From Caldithrix abyssi DSM 13497 (GTDB lineage: Bacteria; Calditrichota; Calditrichia; Calditrichales; Calditrichaceae): DNA of 64,000 nucleotides. Position 1 is the first letter of the stretch; the number at the start of each line of letters is the position of its first letter. Both the position numbers and the translations under genes were made by a program. The DNA is taken from NCBI RefSeq assembly GCF_001886815.1, contig NZ_CP018099.1:3036501-3100500 (forward strand), written 5' to 3'. The notes under the pieces are model-generated. The model did no database searches and was not told the DNA's origin. It saw nothing but the letters and a program-made list of their open reading frames with translations. Shown here one piece after another: positions 62,824-64,000 of the stretch.

Positions 62824-63820
62824 CGGCTAATCGTTCGCTTTTTAATTTTTCGAACAGATGCTCGCGATAGATTGGCACAATGCCCACCTCTTCACAAACC
62901 ATGCCAGCGGCGTAATTGGCCATGGTGGCGGCCTCGCGGAAGGTTGCTCCCCCCACCAGGGCGGCGGCCAGCGTGCTGATGACCGTATCACCCGCACCGG
63001 AAACATCGGCCACTTTGCGCGTGCGCGTGGGGATGTGGTTGACGCTACGATCTCTTTCAATTAAGGACATGCCCCTGCCCCCGCGGGTAATTAACACACA
63101 TTTGGCGTTTAGCCTTTCCAGCAATTCTTTGCCGGCAAGCTCCACTTCCGTATCGCTGTCCACCGGCCGGCCCAGGGCATGCACCGTTTCCTTAATATTG
63201 GGCTTAAATACCGTCACATTACGGTATTCCAGAAAATTCACAAATTTGGGATCGACCAGCACGGGTTTATGGAGCTGCTGCGCCTTTTGCGTCAAATGCT
63301 GGATAACCTGGGTGGAGAGAACGCCTTTATTGTAATCTTCCAGCACAATCGCCTCGATGCTATCCAGAACGGCCTCGAAGCGTTCGATAATGCGTTCGGC
63401 AAGCGGGCCATTTACATATTCGATTTTTTCGCGATCGACGCGCGCAATGTGCTGGTTGTCGCCAATAATCCTGGTTTTTAAAGTGGTTGGTCGGTCATCG
63501 GACACCAGAATACCTTCGGTTGTCATGCCGGCCTCTTCCAGTAATTGAACGAGAATATCGCCCGCCCGATCGTTTCCCACCAGACCAAGCGTTACCGGCT
63601 CGCAACCCAGGGTCTTCAGATTAATGGAAACATTCGCCGCCCCGCCCAGATGATACGACTCGTGATCGATTTCCACCACCGGAACGGGCGCCTCTGGCGA
63701 CAGACGATGGACGGCGCCCCGAAGATACTCATCGACCATCAGATCGCCAATAACCAGAACTTTTTTTCCGGCAAAGCCTTTAAATATGTTGTTCAATCGT
63801 TCAAAACTAAAATTTACCAA
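62816..63820 (-). CDS. rfaE1: D-glycero-beta-D-manno-heptose-7-phosphate kinase
   Basis: 334 residues, PfkB/ribokinase family: VLVIGDLMVDEYLRG, HLGGAANVSINLKTLG, LVGNDRAGD and the anion-hole motif DVSGAGDTVISTLAAAL. It phosphorylates heptose-7-phosphate at C1 in ADP-heptose synthesis. The start is a TTG at 63820 preceded by GGAG with 6-nt spacing. It forms a tightly coupled pair with rfaE2. Confidence 0.95.
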   Translation of the reverse strand: MVNFSFERLNNIFKGFAGKKVLVIGDLMVDEYLRGAVHRLSPEAPVPVVEIDHESYHLGGAANVSINLKTLGCEPVTLGLVGNDRAGDILVQLLEEAGMTTEGILVSDDRPTTLKTRIIGDNQHIARVDREKIEYVNGPLAERIIERFEAVLDSIEAIVLEDYNKGVLSTQVIQHLTQKAQQLHKPVLVDPKFVNFLEYRNVTVFKPNIKETVHALGRPVDSDTEVELAGKELLERLNAKCVLITRGGRGMSLIERDRSVNHIPTRTRKVADVSGAGDTVISTLAAALVGGATFREAATMANYAAGMVCEEVGIVPIYREHLFEKLKSERLADE

Positions 63821-63852
63821 ATCTTTCTCCGTCTCACTTGGGCAACGCCTTA

Positions 63853-64000
63853 ATGGCTACCCCTTTTTCATTTCTGTTTAGAAGTGTCAAATTTAAGAAA
63901 ATTATTGATTTGTTCAAAATGATTTCGTTCTGGCATTTTAGCCGGGGAGCCCTTTTAAAAAGACTTTATTGGAAGCTGCGCTTTTCCAAAACCGTCGCTT
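63853..64000 (+). CDS. Partial open frame cut by the right window edge
   Basis: The frame is open from an ATG at 63853 to the edge (49 codons), divergent from rfaE1; another ATG lies at 63919. The visible residues are basic and aromatic (SFWHFSRGALLKRLYWKLRF). That resembles the start of some envelope glycan acyltransferases, but the match is too short for a call. No strong ribosome-binding site is seen. Confidence 0.35.
   Translation, partial: MATPFSFLFRSVKFKKIIDLFKMISFWHFSRGALLKRLYWKLRFSKTVA

Overview
The window looks like chromosome from a nitrate-respiring, didermic, anaerobic or facultative bacterium of the Calditrichota type, with Caldithrix abyssi as the closest match I can suggest. 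This is inference from gene content: a NapA operon rich in multihaem cytochromes, a type IX secretion sorting domain outside an obvious Bacteroidetes background, sigma-54 control, heptose (LPS) genes and split or fused pilus genes. No rRNA, tRNA or CRISPR was seen.

Layout. 1-3.1 kb: an outer-membrane porin followed by an octahaem-type (HAO-family) cytochrome c cut by the left edge, then an isoprenylcysteine-methyltransferase-like membrane protein. 3.2-7 kb: pdxA, rpoN (sigma-54) and a YwiC-like membrane protein. 7-9.6 kb: a YeeE/YedE sulfur-compound transporter and a DASS-type anion symporter. 9.6-12.4 kb: a repeat-filled gap, a DUF2202 lipoprotein behind a sigma-54-like promoter, a SlyD-type isomerase and an unknown membrane protein.

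12.4-25.7 kb is a respiratory block. One long minus-strand operon encodes a porin, a tetrahaem NapM-like cytochrome, NapA, a four-cluster ferredoxin, NapD, NapG, NapH, a Rieske protein, cytochrome b and a membrane-anchored octahaem cytochrome. NapB and NapC are absent. Divergent from it are a histidine kinase whose periplasmic domain carries a c-haem motif and an NtrC-type activator. The intervening DNA holds a good -24/-12 promoter facing the operon and an upstream ACGGT repeat cluster, so a haem-based sigma-54 switch for nitrate respiration is likely.

25.7-30.3 kb: a three-gene operon of phosphohexomutase, GH94 glycoside phosphorylase and NanE, probably for amino-sugar disaccharides. 30.3-35.3 kb: a large T9SS-exported beta-propeller protein with an internal duplication. 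35.5-49.3 kb: a complete type IV pilus locus (pilB-D-C-A, three pseudopilins, a PilM-PilN fusion, PilO, PilP, PilQ, PilT) ending with an Ig-like lipoprotein; PilB carries an extra C-terminal receiver domain.

49.7-54 kb: a divergent ATP-PEPCK-like protein and an aspartate aminotransferase fused to an HprK/PEPCK-like kinase domain. 54-55.4 kb: a flotillin. 56.4-59.8 kb: a coherent lipid-degradation operon (patatin phospholipase, GDPD-type phosphodiesterase, glycerol-3-phosphate dehydrogenase). 60-63.8 kb: a small coiled-coil protein, an MltD-like lytic transglycosylase and the separate heptose enzymes RfaE2 and RfaE1. The larger gaps (4.2-4.6, 9.6-10.1, 11.7, 49.3-49.7, 55.4-56.4, 59.9 kb) share a family of dispersed intergenic repeats.
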